Made by a program: the position numbers and the translations under genes. Under the pieces are notes generated by a model. It was not told where the DNA came from, ran no database searches, and worked only from the letters and a program-made list of their open reading frames with translations. From positions 1,426,001 through 1,490,000 of the forward strand of contig NZ_CP011005.1 in NCBI RefSeq assembly GCF_000950575.1: a stretch of 64,000 nt of DNA, given 5' to 3'. This document shows positions 18,931-26,995 of this stretch, in pieces; positions within the stretch are counted from its first letter, which is position 1; each line of letters starts with the position of its first letter. Source of the DNA: Psychromicrobium lacuslunae. GTDB lineage: Bacteria > Actinomycetota > Actinomycetes > Actinomycetales > Micrococcaceae.

Positions 18931-20219
18931 GGCTTGGCTGCTAGCATTCGCTCGAGCGCCACCCGAGCTGGCACCGCAACATTTTCAGGCACCCGGATCT
19001 GATTGACCACGGTTTTCTGCACCAGGGACTCAAGCACCCAGGCGAGATAACCCGGATGAATCCGATACATCGTGGAACACGGGCAAATCACCGGATCGAG
19101 GCAGAAGATGGTGTGCTGCGGATATTCTTCGGCCAACCGATTTACCAAATTGATCTCGGTTCCAATGGCAAAAGTAGTGCCCGCCGGTGCAGCCTGGATA
19201 GCCTTGACGATGTAATCAGTCGATCCTGACTCGTCGGCGGCGTCGACCACCGGCATCGGGCATTCTGGATGCACGATCACCCGAACTCCCGGGTACTCGG
19301 CCCGCGCCTGGTCGATCTGGGCGACGCTGAACCTGCGATGCACCGAGCAGAAGCCGTGCCAGAGAATCACCCGGGCATCTTGCAACGTTTCCAGGCTGGT
19401 GCCACCCCAGGGCTTGCGCGGCGACCACATCGGCATCTGTTCTAAGGGCACGCCCATCGCCTTCGCGGTGTTCCGGCCCAAATGCTGATCGGGGAAAAAC
19501 AGCACCCGTTGGCCGCGCTGGAAAGCCCACTCCAGCACGGTTTTTGCATTGGATGAGGTGCAAACGATGCCACCATGCTCGCCGCAGAATCCCTTGAGCG
19601 CCGCCGAGGAATTCATATAGGTCACCGGAATCACCGGCACTTTACCCTCAGCATCGGTGGCGGTCATATCGCCGTAAATTTCTTCCAGCTGAGCCCAACA
19701 AGCCTCAACCGATTCGATATCGGCCATATCGGCCATTGAACAGCCCGCCGCCAGATTAGGCAGAATCACCGCTTGTTCGGGGCCGGAGAGCATATCGGCG
19801 GTTTCCGCCATAAAGTGCACCCCGCAGAACACGATGGCTTCGGCTTCGGGTTTCGACTTCGCGGCATTGGCCAGCTGGAAGGAATCACCCACGAAGTCAG
19901 CGTATTTGATCACTTCATCACGCTGGTAGAAGTGCCCCAGAATCACCACCCGATCGCCGAGAGTGGCTTTGGCCGCCAGGATTCGCTCGTCTAGCTCTTG
20001 CTCCGAGGCATCCTTGTATTGTTGCGGAATCTGAATCTGCTGTGGGGTGCTGCTCGGTGCCTGATCGGCCAGTGAGGCACCTGGACCATAGCTCGGCACC
20101 CCCTCGAGGGCGGCGCTCAAGTCGAATTCCCACGGCCCTTTAGCCAGATCGGTACCGCAGGTCGACTCCTTGGAGGCACCACGAACTGAGAGCTGGATGG
20201 CGGTATTAACTGAACTCAC
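18927..20219 (-). CDS. nadA: Quinolinate synthase
   Basis: 430 aa, the long form of NadA. It condenses iminoaspartate with dihydroxyacetone phosphate using a [4Fe-4S] cluster. Candidate cluster cysteines are in VFCGVHFMAETAD, GGIVCTSSNAKT and the C-terminal FCLDPVICPCSTMY. The repeated-domain pattern GHFYQRDEVIKYADFVGDS and NSSAALKG is typical. It overlaps its neighbours on both sides (nrtR upstream, nadB downstream), so the operon is tightly packed. Confidence 0.96.
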   Translation of the reverse strand: MSSVNTAIQLSVRGASKESTCGTDLAKGPWEFDLSAALEGVPSYGPGASLADQAPSSTPQQIQIPQQYKDASEQELDERILAAKATLGDRVVILGHFYQRDEVIKYADFVGDSFQLANAAKSKPEAEAIVFCGVHFMAETADMLSGPEQAVILPNLAAGCSMADMADIESVEACWAQLEEIYGDMTATDAEGKVPVIPVTYMNSSAALKGFCGEHGGIVCTSSNAKTVLEWAFQRGQRVLFFPDQHLGRNTAKAMGVPLEQMPMWSPRKPWGGTSLETLQDARVILWHGFCSVHRRFSVAQIDQARAEYPGVRVIVHPECPMPVVDAADESGSTDYIVKAIQAAPAGTTFAIGTEINLVNRLAEEYPQHTIFCLDPVICPCSTMYRIHPGYLAWVLESLVQKTVVNQIRVPENVAVPARVALERMLAAKP

Positions 20220-21031
20220 GATATTCCCTCGATATCTTGTGGTGCCGAAGCACGCTGGTTCTGGCTGAAAATCTCGGTATTTCCGGTGTAGCGGTAGAGC
20301 CGGGGCGGACGATGTTTGCCACCTTGCAGGTATTCGTCGGTGGCTTCAATATCCACCGTCGCCTTGAGCTGCCTGCGAAAGTTGGCCGGATCGAGCTGCT
20401 TGCCCAATACCGCCTCGTAGACCTCGCGGACTTGAGCCAAGGTGAACTTTTCACCTAGGAAGTGATAGGCAATCGAGCCATATTCGATCTTGTTGCGCAA
20501 CCGCCAGAGCGCATATTCGACAATCTCTTGATGGTCGAAAGCCAGCTCAGGAAGCCGATCGGCACGGATCCAGCTGACATTCTCATCGCATTTGGTGATT
20601 TGGGCTTCGGTCGCTTGCACCAAAGCCCAATAAACGATTGAGACAACTCGCTGGGCGGTCACACTCTTCGCTGTCGACCTCTGAAGGCCGCCGAAAGCAT
20701 AAAGCTGTTCGAGAAACCGTGGCCGCAGACCGGTGGTCTCGAGCAGGTTCCGCCCGGCCGCGTCCACCAGTGATTCGTGGTGGCTGAGCGGTCCGCCGGG
20801 AAGCGCCCAAAGCCCCTTGAACGGCTCCCTGATTCGCCTGACCAAGGGCAGCCACAAGGTGGGACGTCCCGAGCTTTCGCTCGGTCTGAGCGCGAAAATA
20901 ACTGTTGAAATGGCTAGCGACGGCGGAGCAGCGGAGCGCTCGGAAACATTAGCTCCGCTGGCATAATGCACCAACCGGGCTGCTGAACTTTGAGTTTCTG
21001 GCGCTGCGCTCACCTCCCCACGATCAACCAA
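20216..21031 (-). CDS. nrtR: NrtR-type NUDIX transcriptional regulator of NAD metabolism
   Basis: About 271 aa if the TTG at 21031 is used. An internal GTG at 21013 is an alternative and the true start is uncertain. An N-terminal NUDIX-like domain (SLAISTVIFALRP, GLWALPGGPLSHHESLVDAA) is followed by a winged-helix region (FTLAQVREVYEAVLGKQLDP) and the C-terminal signature GKHRPPRLYRY. NrtR regulators sense ADP-ribose/NAD derivatives and repress NAD synthesis genes. It is the first gene of the nad operon, overlaps nadA by 4 bases, and a perfect dyad lies 23 bases upstream, so autoregulation of the operon is expected. Confidence 0.9.
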   Translation of the reverse strand: MVDRGEVSAAPETQSSAARLVHYASGANVSERSAAPPSLAISTVIFALRPSESSGRPTLWLPLVRRIREPFKGLWALPGGPLSHHESLVDAAGRNLLETTGLRPRFLEQLYAFGGLQRSTAKSVTAQRVVSIVYWALVQATEAQITKCDENVSWIRADRLPELAFDHQEIVEYALWRLRNKIEYGSIAYHFLGEKFTLAQVREVYEAVLGKQLDPANFRRQLKATVDIEATDEYLQGGKHRPPRLYRYTGNTEIFSQNQRASAPQDIEGIS

Positions 21032-21053
21032 TCGATCAATTAGTCAGTTCTAG

Positions 21054-21082
21054 TCAGTTATAGTCAAAACGACTATAACTGA
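21054..21082 (-). promoter_or_regulatory. Probable NrtR operator of the nad operon
   Basis: A perfect inverted repeat with 12-base arms, TCAGTTATAGTC and GACTATAACTGA, separated by 5 bases. Two further imperfect direct copies of the half-site (TAGTCAGTT) sit beside it at 21041-21059. On the minus strand a -35-like TTGACT lies inside the dyad and a TAATTG element follows about 19 bases on, so a bound repressor would block the promoter. The link to NrtR is inferred from position and gene content. Confidence 0.7.
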
Positions 21083-21199
21083 TCTTAGACCTCGATCTCC
21101 TCAGCAGCAAATCTGCCTCGACTCAAAAGACTAGCCGCGCCGTCGGATACCCTCGGTTGGCGAGACGCGGCAGCTAACCAGCCGCCAATTCTTGCGCAG

Positions 21200-21667
21200 C
21201 TACGCTCGCGCAGCCGTCTCGAATAAGGGCAGCGCCCGCGCCTCAAAATGAGTATTCAAGGCAAGCACGGTGCTGGAACGCACCACCACCTCGGTGGCGG
21301 CAATCGAGTCGAGCACCCGCTGCAAATCAGCGTTAGAACGGGCCGCCACCTTGACCAACATGTCGCTCTCCCCCGAGACGGTATGCACATCCATCACCTC
21401 AGGAATTTCGACCAGCGCCTGCACCACAATGTCGTGGCCACGGTTTTGTTCAATGGTGAGAAAGCAGAAAGCCAGCACCGGAAAACCAAAATTAGCTGGC
21501 GCCAGACTGGGCGACCATGAACGGATTGCGCCGGAGGCCTGCAGTTTTTCTAGTCTCGAGGTAAGTGTGGCCCGGGCCACGCCCAGTTGACGCGAAGCTT
21601 CCAGAGCCGAGGTCCTAGGCTCCTCGGTGTAGAGTCTGACAATTCGAGCATCAAGAGTGTCAATCAC
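21200..21667 (-). CDS. Lrp/AsnC-family transcriptional regulator
   Basis: 155 aa from a GTG preceded by GGAGG. An N-terminal helix-turn-helix (SALEASRQLGVARATLTSRL) is followed by an alpha-beta ligand-sensing (RAM) domain with the pattern VMDVHTVSGESDMLVKVAA. Members bind amino acids or related effectors. It diverges from an amino-acid permease (21750), its most likely target, and may also act on the 2-oxoacid dehydrogenase genes at 23.3 kb, as BkdR-type Lrp regulators do. The latter is inference. Confidence 0.88.
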   Translation of the reverse strand: MIDTLDARIVRLYTEEPRTSALEASRQLGVARATLTSRLEKLQASGAIRSWSPSLAPANFGFPVLAFCFLTIEQNRGHDIVVQALVEIPEVMDVHTVSGESDMLVKVAARSNADLQRVLDSIAATEVVVRSSTVLALNTHFEARALPLFETAARA

Positions 21668-21749
21668 TGTGCAAGCCTCCTAGGTTACGACGTTGGCCCC
21701 CGACAATATGATAGATCTGAAAACTCTCCCTCGAACAAAAAGGCATTCA

Positions 21750-23147
21750 ATGACGAACGCGTCAGTCGAAGTCACCCCAAAGCTCAGTCGAAGCTTGAAA
21801 CCACGCCAGCTCATTATGATGGCGCTGGGATCCTCCATTGGCACCGGCCTGTTCATCGGCTCCGGCAAGGCTATCGGCGTGGCTGGCCCGGCTGTGCTGA
21901 TCTCGTTCTTGGTTGCGGGCGCGATCCTGATCTTCGTGATGCGGATGCTCGGCGAGATGGCTGCGGCCCACCCCAATAGCGGAGCATTTTCCTACTATGC
22001 GGAAAAAGCAATGGGACGGGTAGCAGGCGCCACCGTCGGCTGGTTATGGTGGATCCAGATTGTGGTGGTGGTGGCTGCCGAAGCGACCGGCGCAGCAGCC
22101 ATTCTGAATAGCATCTGGAGCGCACTGCCGCAGTGGTTACTCACCCTGGTTTTTATGGTCGTTTTTACCGTGATCAACCTGCTCGGGGTCGGAAAGTTTG
22201 GCCAGCTGGAATTTTGGTTCGCGATTCTCAAAGTCGCGGTGATCGTGATTTTCCTGGTGGTCGGCGCACTGCTGATTTTTGGCATCATTCCTAGTGATGG
22301 CGGCGCTGGCCTCGGTAATTTGGTCAACCACGGTGGCTTCCTGCCCACCGGCTGGGGCGGCGTCGCAGCTGGCCTACTGATTGTGATTTTTGCCTTTGGT
22401 GGCACCGAATTGGTCACCATTGCGGCGGCCGAAACCGAGAACGCAGAGCACAATGTGGGACGCGCCATTCGCTCGGTGGTCTGGCGGATTCTGGTGTTCT
22501 ACATCGGCTCGGTTTTCGTGATGGTCACTGTACTGCCTTGGAACTCGGAAGCGACCGCCAACCCCTTTGCCTCGGTCCTAGCCCAGGCACATATCCCCTA
22601 CGCTGAGGAGATCACCACACTGGTGATCGCCATCGCTGTACTTTCCGCTCTCAACGCCAATTTATACGGTTCCTCGCGGATGATTTTCTCACTCAGCGAG
22701 CGCAGTATGGCACCAAAATTCCTCAGCCAGGTCACCGCTAAGCATGTACCGGTAGCCGCCGTGGTTGCCTCAGTGCTGTTCGGATTCGTCGCAGTAATCC
22801 TCAACTTTATCGATCCGGAACACATCCTCAGCGTATTGCTGCAATTGGTAGGTTCTACTGCGCTGATGATGTGGCTGGCCACCGTCATTTCGCAAATCAT
22901 CTTGCGCCGCCGCGCCGAAGCAGCGGGCGAGCGACTAGCGGTGCCAATGTGGGGATTCCCCTACCTCTCCTGGCTGGCACTCCTGCTCATCATCGGCGTC
23001 TTCGTGCTCGGCTTCCTGGATTCTGACGTCCGAATTCAGCTACTGAGCACCTTTGCTCTGACAGCCTTCATCGTGCTGGCCTGTTGGATCGGCTTGCGCA
23101 GTAAAAAGCTTGAGTTGGGAGAATCAACCTCGACGACTCAGCATTAA
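21750..23147 (+). CDS. APC-superfamily amino-acid permease (AAT/GABA-permease-like)
   Basis: 465 aa from the ATG at 21750. In-frame alternatives lie upstream at 21693 (TTG) and 21708 (ATG), but the conserved N-terminus LKPRQLIMMALGSSIGTGLF fits the shorter form. About 12 membrane helices. The unwound TM1 motif GSSIGTGLFIGSG and the family motif FGGTELVTIAAAETEN in TM6 place it with the amino-acid transporter (CycA/GabP/AroP) group. The substrate is not determinable. Divergent from an Lrp regulator and closed by a strong terminator. Confidence 0.88.
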   Translation: MTNASVEVTPKLSRSLKPRQLIMMALGSSIGTGLFIGSGKAIGVAGPAVLISFLVAGAILIFVMRMLGEMAAAHPNSGAFSYYAEKAMGRVAGATVGWLWWIQIVVVVAAEATGAAAILNSIWSALPQWLLTLVFMVVFTVINLLGVGKFGQLEFWFAILKVAVIVIFLVVGALLIFGIIPSDGGAGLGNLVNHGGFLPTGWGGVAAGLLIVIFAFGGTELVTIAAAETENAEHNVGRAIRSVVWRILVFYIGSVFVMVTVLPWNSEATANPFASVLAQAHIPYAEEITTLVIAIAVLSALNANLYGSSRMIFSLSERSMAPKFLSQVTAKHVPVAAVVASVLFGFVAVILNFIDPEHILSVLLQLVGSTALMMWLATVISQIILRRRAEAAGERLAVPMWGFPYLSWLALLLIIGVFVLGFLDSDVRIQLLSTFALTAFIVLACWIGLRSKKLELGESTSTTQH

Positions 23148-23158
23148 AAAATATATAC

Positions 23159-23197
23159 AAATTGCCCATATTTATCGGATAAATATGGGCAATTTTT
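23159..23197 (+). terminator. Rho-independent terminator after the amino-acid permease
   Basis: Near-perfect inverted repeat: arm ATTGCCCATATTTATC at 23161-23176, complement GATAAATATGGGCAAT at 23178-23193, extended by two A-T pairs, then a T run. It lies 14 bases after the permease stop. Confidence 0.88.
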
Positions 23198-23260
23198 ATC
23201 AGACTGTCAGCTCTGACTAGCCTAGTTGCATATGTGCATGACTGTGAATAGGCTCACATC

Positions 23261-24355
23261 ATGACCCAAGCCCGTAATGAACGCCTCAGCACGGCGTCAA
23301 CCCTTGAGGTGCCCGCATTGGCGCTGAGCAGCGAGCAACAGCGAGAGCTTTATCAGCTGCTGGAAACAGTTCGCCACCTTGACCTTTCGGCAATTGCCTG
23401 GCAACGCCAAGGCATCATCCCGGGCTATGCGCCAGAGCGTGGCCAGGAAGCGGCACAAGTTGGTAGCGCCTATGCGATGAATCGGGAGTTGGACTTCATC
23501 TTCCCGACCTATCGTGAACTGGGAGTAGCGAGAGCCTGGGGGGTGGACATGGTGGCCTACATGTCCACCCACAAGGCGAGTTGGCACGGCGGACTCTATG
23601 ATCCGGTGGCTAGCCGCTTCGCCCCCATCCAGGCCGTAGTCGGCGGTTCGGTGCTACACGCCGTGGGTTGGGCGCATGGACAGACTCTCAATGGCCCGCT
23701 CAACACCAGCACCGACGAACCCCAGCCCAGCGGCAAGTATGGTGTTGCAATCAGTTACTTTGGTGACGGCGCCTCCTCTCAAGGCGATGTGCATGAAGCA
23801 ATGAACTTTGCCAGCGTGTTCAAGGCCCCGGTGATCTTCTTCGTGCAGAACAATGGCTGGGCGATTTCGGTGCCCACCGATCGCCAGGTGGCAGGCGGCT
23901 CGGTGGCCGCGCGCGCCGCCGGCTATGGCATGCCGACCATCCAGGTCGACGGTAACGATATCGAAGCGGTCTATGCCGCCACCTCAGCAGCCCGCACCCA
24001 TGCGGCCTCGGGGCAGGGGCCGGTGCTGATCGAAGCCATGACCTATCGCCGTGGCCCGCATTCCACCAGCGACGATCCGGGCCGATATCGCAGTCTCGAT
24101 GAAGAACGGAGCGAGGCAGGCCAGGATCCGGTTGACCGCTACGCCGAGAAGCTTCAGGCGGCTGGCGTGGTCGATCAGACCTTCTTAGCCAATGCGCTCA
24201 GTAACGCACAAGACGAGGAAGAACAGGTCCGGGCCGGTGTGATCGCGCTCGGCTCACGACCTGGTCAGGAGATGTTCGACTTCGTTTATGCCGAGCCCAC
24301 CGCTGAATTAAAAGCCCAGGCAGCGTCCTGGCGTGAGGAGAGCGAACATGTCTGA
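23261..24355 (+). CDS. 2-oxoacid dehydrogenase E1 component, alpha subunit
   Basis: 364 aa, ThDP-dependent dehydrogenase alpha chain. The ThDP motif begins GDGASSQGDVHEAMNFAS (about residue 168) and ends FFVQNNGWA, the usual GDG-to-NN span. The phosphorylation-loop region YRRGPHSTSDDPGRYR is conserved with branched-chain/pyruvate E1 alpha. First gene of a four-gene run: E1 alpha, E1 beta, lipoyl domain, alpha/beta hydrolase. The substrate could be pyruvate, a branched-chain 2-oxoacid or acetoin; the hydrolase-bearing context points to acetoin-like chemistry. No E3 gene is nearby. Confidence 0.88.
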   Translation: MTQARNERLSTASTLEVPALALSSEQQRELYQLLETVRHLDLSAIAWQRQGIIPGYAPERGQEAAQVGSAYAMNRELDFIFPTYRELGVARAWGVDMVAYMSTHKASWHGGLYDPVASRFAPIQAVVGGSVLHAVGWAHGQTLNGPLNTSTDEPQPSGKYGVAISYFGDGASSQGDVHEAMNFASVFKAPVIFFVQNNGWAISVPTDRQVAGGSVAARAAGYGMPTIQVDGNDIEAVYAATSAARTHAASGQGPVLIEAMTYRRGPHSTSDDPGRYRSLDEERSEAGQDPVDRYAEKLQAAGVVDQTFLANALSNAQDEEEQVRAGVIALGSRPGQEMFDFVYAEPTAELKAQAASWREESEHV

Positions 24356-25343
24356 GATCACGACTATCTCAATGCAGAAAGCGCTCAATCTAGCCCTCGC
24401 AGACTCGCTCCGTGCGGACCCTAAGGTGCTGATTCTTGGCGAGGATGTCGGCACCCTGGGCGGAGTTTTTAGGATTACCGACGGATTGCAGGCCGAGTTT
24501 GGCTCGCAACGGGTTTTCGATACCCCGCTTGCCGAGTCTGGGATCCTGGGCATGAGCGTCGGACTCGCGCTGGCAGGTTATCACCCGATCCCCGAAGTCC
24601 AGTTCGACGGCTTCGCCTATCCGGCGGTGAATCAGATCATTAGTCAGATTGGCCGGATGAATTACCGCAGCCGCGGCACCATGCCAATGCCGATCACCCT
24701 CCGGATGCCAAGTTTTGGCGGGCTGCGCGCACCAGAGATGCATACCGAGAGCCTCGAGGCCATGCTGGCGCACGTGCCCGGACTCAAGGTGGTCTCCCCC
24801 GCGGACCCGCAACAGGCTTACCACCTGCTCAAGCTTGCTGCCAGCATGCCCGACCCGGTAATGTTCCTCGAGCCCAAGCCCCGCTACTGGCAAAAAGCCG
24901 AAGTCGACGTCACCAACCCGGGTAATTTGCAAGGTGCCCGTATTGCTAGGGAAGGTAAGCATGTCAGCCTGATCGCCTACGGCGCGATGGTGGCCCGTTG
25001 CCTGCAGGTCGCCGAATTAGCGGCCGAGGACGGCATCGAGGTTGAGGTAGTCGATCTGCGTTGGCTGAAACCTATCGACACCGCGACCGTGGCTGCCTCG
25101 GTGGCCAAAACTCGCCGCGCCGTGGTGGTACACGAGGCACCGCTCACCGCGGGTCTGGGCGGCGAAATTGCCAGTCGGATCACCGAAGCCTGCTTTGACA
25201 CGTTGAAAGCACCGGTTGAACGAGTTACCGGCTTCGACGTACCGTATCCTTCAGGAGATCTCGAAGACGAATATGTCCCCAATGTGGATCGCATTCTCTT
25301 CGGAATTCAACGAGTGCTGACCTACAAACGGCTTGGAGCGTAG
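24348..25343 (+). CDS. 2-oxoacid dehydrogenase E1 component, beta subunit
   Basis: 331 aa from the ATG at 24348, chosen for the GAGGAG just upstream. It overlaps the alpha gene by 8 bases. Motifs of the transketolase-like beta chain: ILGEDVGTLGGVFRITDGL, TPLAESGILGMSVGLALAG, PEVQFDGFAYPAVNQI, and the C-terminal transketolase domain VEVVDLRWLKPIDT. It forms the alpha2beta2 E1 with the preceding gene. Confidence 0.9.
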   Translation: MSEITTISMQKALNLALADSLRADPKVLILGEDVGTLGGVFRITDGLQAEFGSQRVFDTPLAESGILGMSVGLALAGYHPIPEVQFDGFAYPAVNQIISQIGRMNYRSRGTMPMPITLRMPSFGGLRAPEMHTESLEAMLAHVPGLKVVSPADPQQAYHLLKLAASMPDPVMFLEPKPRYWQKAEVDVTNPGNLQGARIAREGKHVSLIAYGAMVARCLQVAELAAEDGIEVEVVDLRWLKPIDTATVAASVAKTRRAVVVHEAPLTAGLGGEIASRITEACFDTLKAPVERVTGFDVPYPSGDLEDEYVPNVDRILFGIQRVLTYKRLGA

Positions 25344-25345
25344 TC

Positions 25346-25675
25346 ATGGCTGAAATTTCCTTCCCCTTACCGGACCTTGGCGAAGGCTTGATTGAAGCCA
25401 CCGTGCTGGAGTGGTTGGTCGCCGAAGGCGATCAGATCGAACGGAACACTCCGCTGGTCGAAGTGGAAACCACCAAATCAGCGGTAGAGCTGCCCTCCCC
25501 GCAGGCCGGCAAGGTGGTGAAGACCTTTGGCGAGCCCGGCGACACCATCAACGTCGGTGATCCACTCATTATTTTTGAGGTTCCCGATGACACCGCTGGC
25601 ATCGTCGGCACCGTGCCCACTGAGGAAGCACCTAAACGCCGCGTCAAGCTCTCGCTGAACCTCGACGAGGACTAA
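25346..25675 (+). CDS. Free-standing lipoyl-domain protein (truncated E2)
   Basis: 109 aa, two bases after the E1 beta stop. It is a complete biotinyl/lipoyl domain with the lipoylation site VETTKSAVELP (Lys44), followed by a short charged tail. A normal E2 is about 400-500 aa with a peripheral-subunit-binding domain and an acyltransferase domain; both are missing. The stop is clean and the next gene starts 4 bases on with its own ribosome site, so this is not an obvious frameshift. The next gene is an alpha/beta hydrolase, so together they look like a split AcoC-type E2. Confidence 0.9.
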   Translation: MAEISFPLPDLGEGLIEATVLEWLVAEGDQIERNTPLVEVETTKSAVELPSPQAGKVVKTFGEPGDTINVGDPLIIFEVPDDTAGIVGTVPTEEAPKRRVKLSLNLDED

Positions 25676-25679
25676 GGCG

Positions 25680-26471
25680 ATGACGCACTCTGTTGAAGGA
25701 CGCTCATCGACCTTGAGCAGCTACCATTTCGGCGCCGCTACCGGCCGTCCAGTATTGCTGATTCACGGTTTCGCTTCCTCCACCGAGCTCAATTGGGTAC
25801 AGGCTGGCTGGCTTGGCGCGCTGGAAGCCGCCGGACGACGGGTGATCTCCATTGACCTTCCAGGGCATGGCGACACCGAAGCACCAGAGGCGCTCGACGA
25901 GTACACACCAAGCAGAATCCGGGCCGAAATCCTACAGACCCTCTTCGATTCCGGCGTGCGACCGCTGGACTCAGACGTAGCGGATTCCGGGGTGGATATT
26001 ATTGGCTATTCGCTTGGCTCTCGGCTGGCCTGGGAGTTTGGTGCCGCCCAGGCAGAGCTGGTTCATCGGATGGTGCTCGGCGGTCCGGCGGCGATTGATC
26101 CGCTTGCTGACTTTGATCTTGACGCCGCCGAACGATTGATCGGCAGCGGCGAGGAAATCGCCGACGAGTCCACCGCTGCGCTGATGCGGATGGCCTCTTT
26201 GGTACCCAATCAGAACATGTTCGCACTGCTCAGCCTGGTTCGGGCAATTAAGACTGAACCTTTCGACCCGGCAGAATCAGTGCCCAAAATGCCGATCCTA
26301 CTAGTCGCCGGGGATCGCGATGAACTTGCCAGCACGATGCCTCGGCTGGCCGAATTGAGCGCTCAGGCTGGCGGCGAGGCCGAACAACTACTGCTGCCTG
26401 CCCGAAGCCACGCCAATGCGATAACCTCCCGAGCCTTCAAACAAGCCGCCATCGAGTTCCTGGCGGGCTAA
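25680..26471 (+). CDS. Alpha/beta hydrolase, probable split AcoC-like acyltransferase partner
   Basis: 263 aa alpha/beta-hydrolase fold. Oxyanion region LIHGFASSTELNW, nucleophile elbow IGYSLGSRLAW (Ser111), acid region LVAGDRDELAS, and a C-terminal His in ARSHANAI. It begins 4 bases after the lipoyl-domain gene. In acetoin dehydrogenase systems of Pseudomonas the E2 (AcoC) consists of a lipoyl domain fused to an alpha/beta hydrolase; here the same two parts occur as neighbouring genes in the same order. The function as acetyl carrier/transferase is inferred from this. Confidence 0.8.
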   Translation: MTHSVEGRSSTLSSYHFGAATGRPVLLIHGFASSTELNWVQAGWLGALEAAGRRVISIDLPGHGDTEAPEALDEYTPSRIRAEILQTLFDSGVRPLDSDVADSGVDIIGYSLGSRLAWEFGAAQAELVHRMVLGGPAAIDPLADFDLDAAERLIGSGEEIADESTAALMRMASLVPNQNMFALLSLVRAIKTEPFDPAESVPKMPILLVAGDRDELASTMPRLAELSAQAGGEAEQLLLPARSHANAITSRAFKQAAIEFLAG

Positions 26472-26995
26472 GATCCCACCTCTTCGGCTAAATGAATGCC
26501 GGTGACATAACTCAGTGTGGTTTTCGCTCCGCTGCTGAACTCGTAATGCGCGCCTAGCTGGTCTGTTCCGATCACTTCAAGATGGTCGTCGGCGTCCTTC
26601 ACAATCTGTGGTGCGGCAAAGCCAAAACGTGCCCCCACTTCTTCAAGCACCTTGAGTGCCTTGGTCCGATCATCTCCGCGTAACGCCAGTTCGGCCACCC
26701 AAGCGGCGCTTGAGTAATTCACTGCTTGACCGGGCGCCCCCGGTACATCCACGTTGATCGAAGCGCCCTGCTGGAATTCGCTCCAGCCGATGCCAGCGAA
26801 ATTCTTCGAAAGCTCACTCTTCATTTCGCTGAGCATCGAGTCGTATTTCTTCACCACGGTTTGCAGGCTTGGCCTGGCACCAAAGTCTATTGAGGACACG
26901 TTATCCGCCTTTCCGGAACAAGCACTGAGTAGAAACACCGTACAGAGCAGGACGATCATCGCTGCCTTGACGGTTGATACGGGTTTATCAATCAA
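26468..26995 (-). CDS. Putative lipoprotein downstream of DUF1023 hydrolase
   Basis: 175 aa from a TTG start that gives a basic n-region, then a hydrophobic stretch and the lipobox LLSAC, so it should be lipid-anchored outside the membrane. The remainder, with WSEFQQGASINVDVPG, resembles small actinobacterial lipoproteins of the LppA kind but is not confidently recognised. It overlaps the stop of the preceding WXG100-like hydrolase by TTGA, so the two are translationally coupled. Role as an immunity or chaperone partner is a guess. Confidence 0.7.
   Translation of the reverse strand: MIDKPVSTVKAAMIVLLCTVFLLSACSGKADNVSSIDFGARPSLQTVVKKYDSMLSEMKSELSKNFAGIGWSEFQQGASINVDVPGAPGQAVNYSSAAWVAELALRGDDRTKALKVLEEVGARFGFAAPQIVKDADDHLEVIGTDQLGAHYEFSSGAKTTLSYVTGIHLAEEVGS

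Noticed and set aside
25346-25675. Lipoyl-domain gene as a frameshifted full E2
   Set aside because: The next gene has its own start and ribosome site and is a complete alpha/beta hydrolase from its first residues; no acyltransferase sequence is found in any frame nearby.
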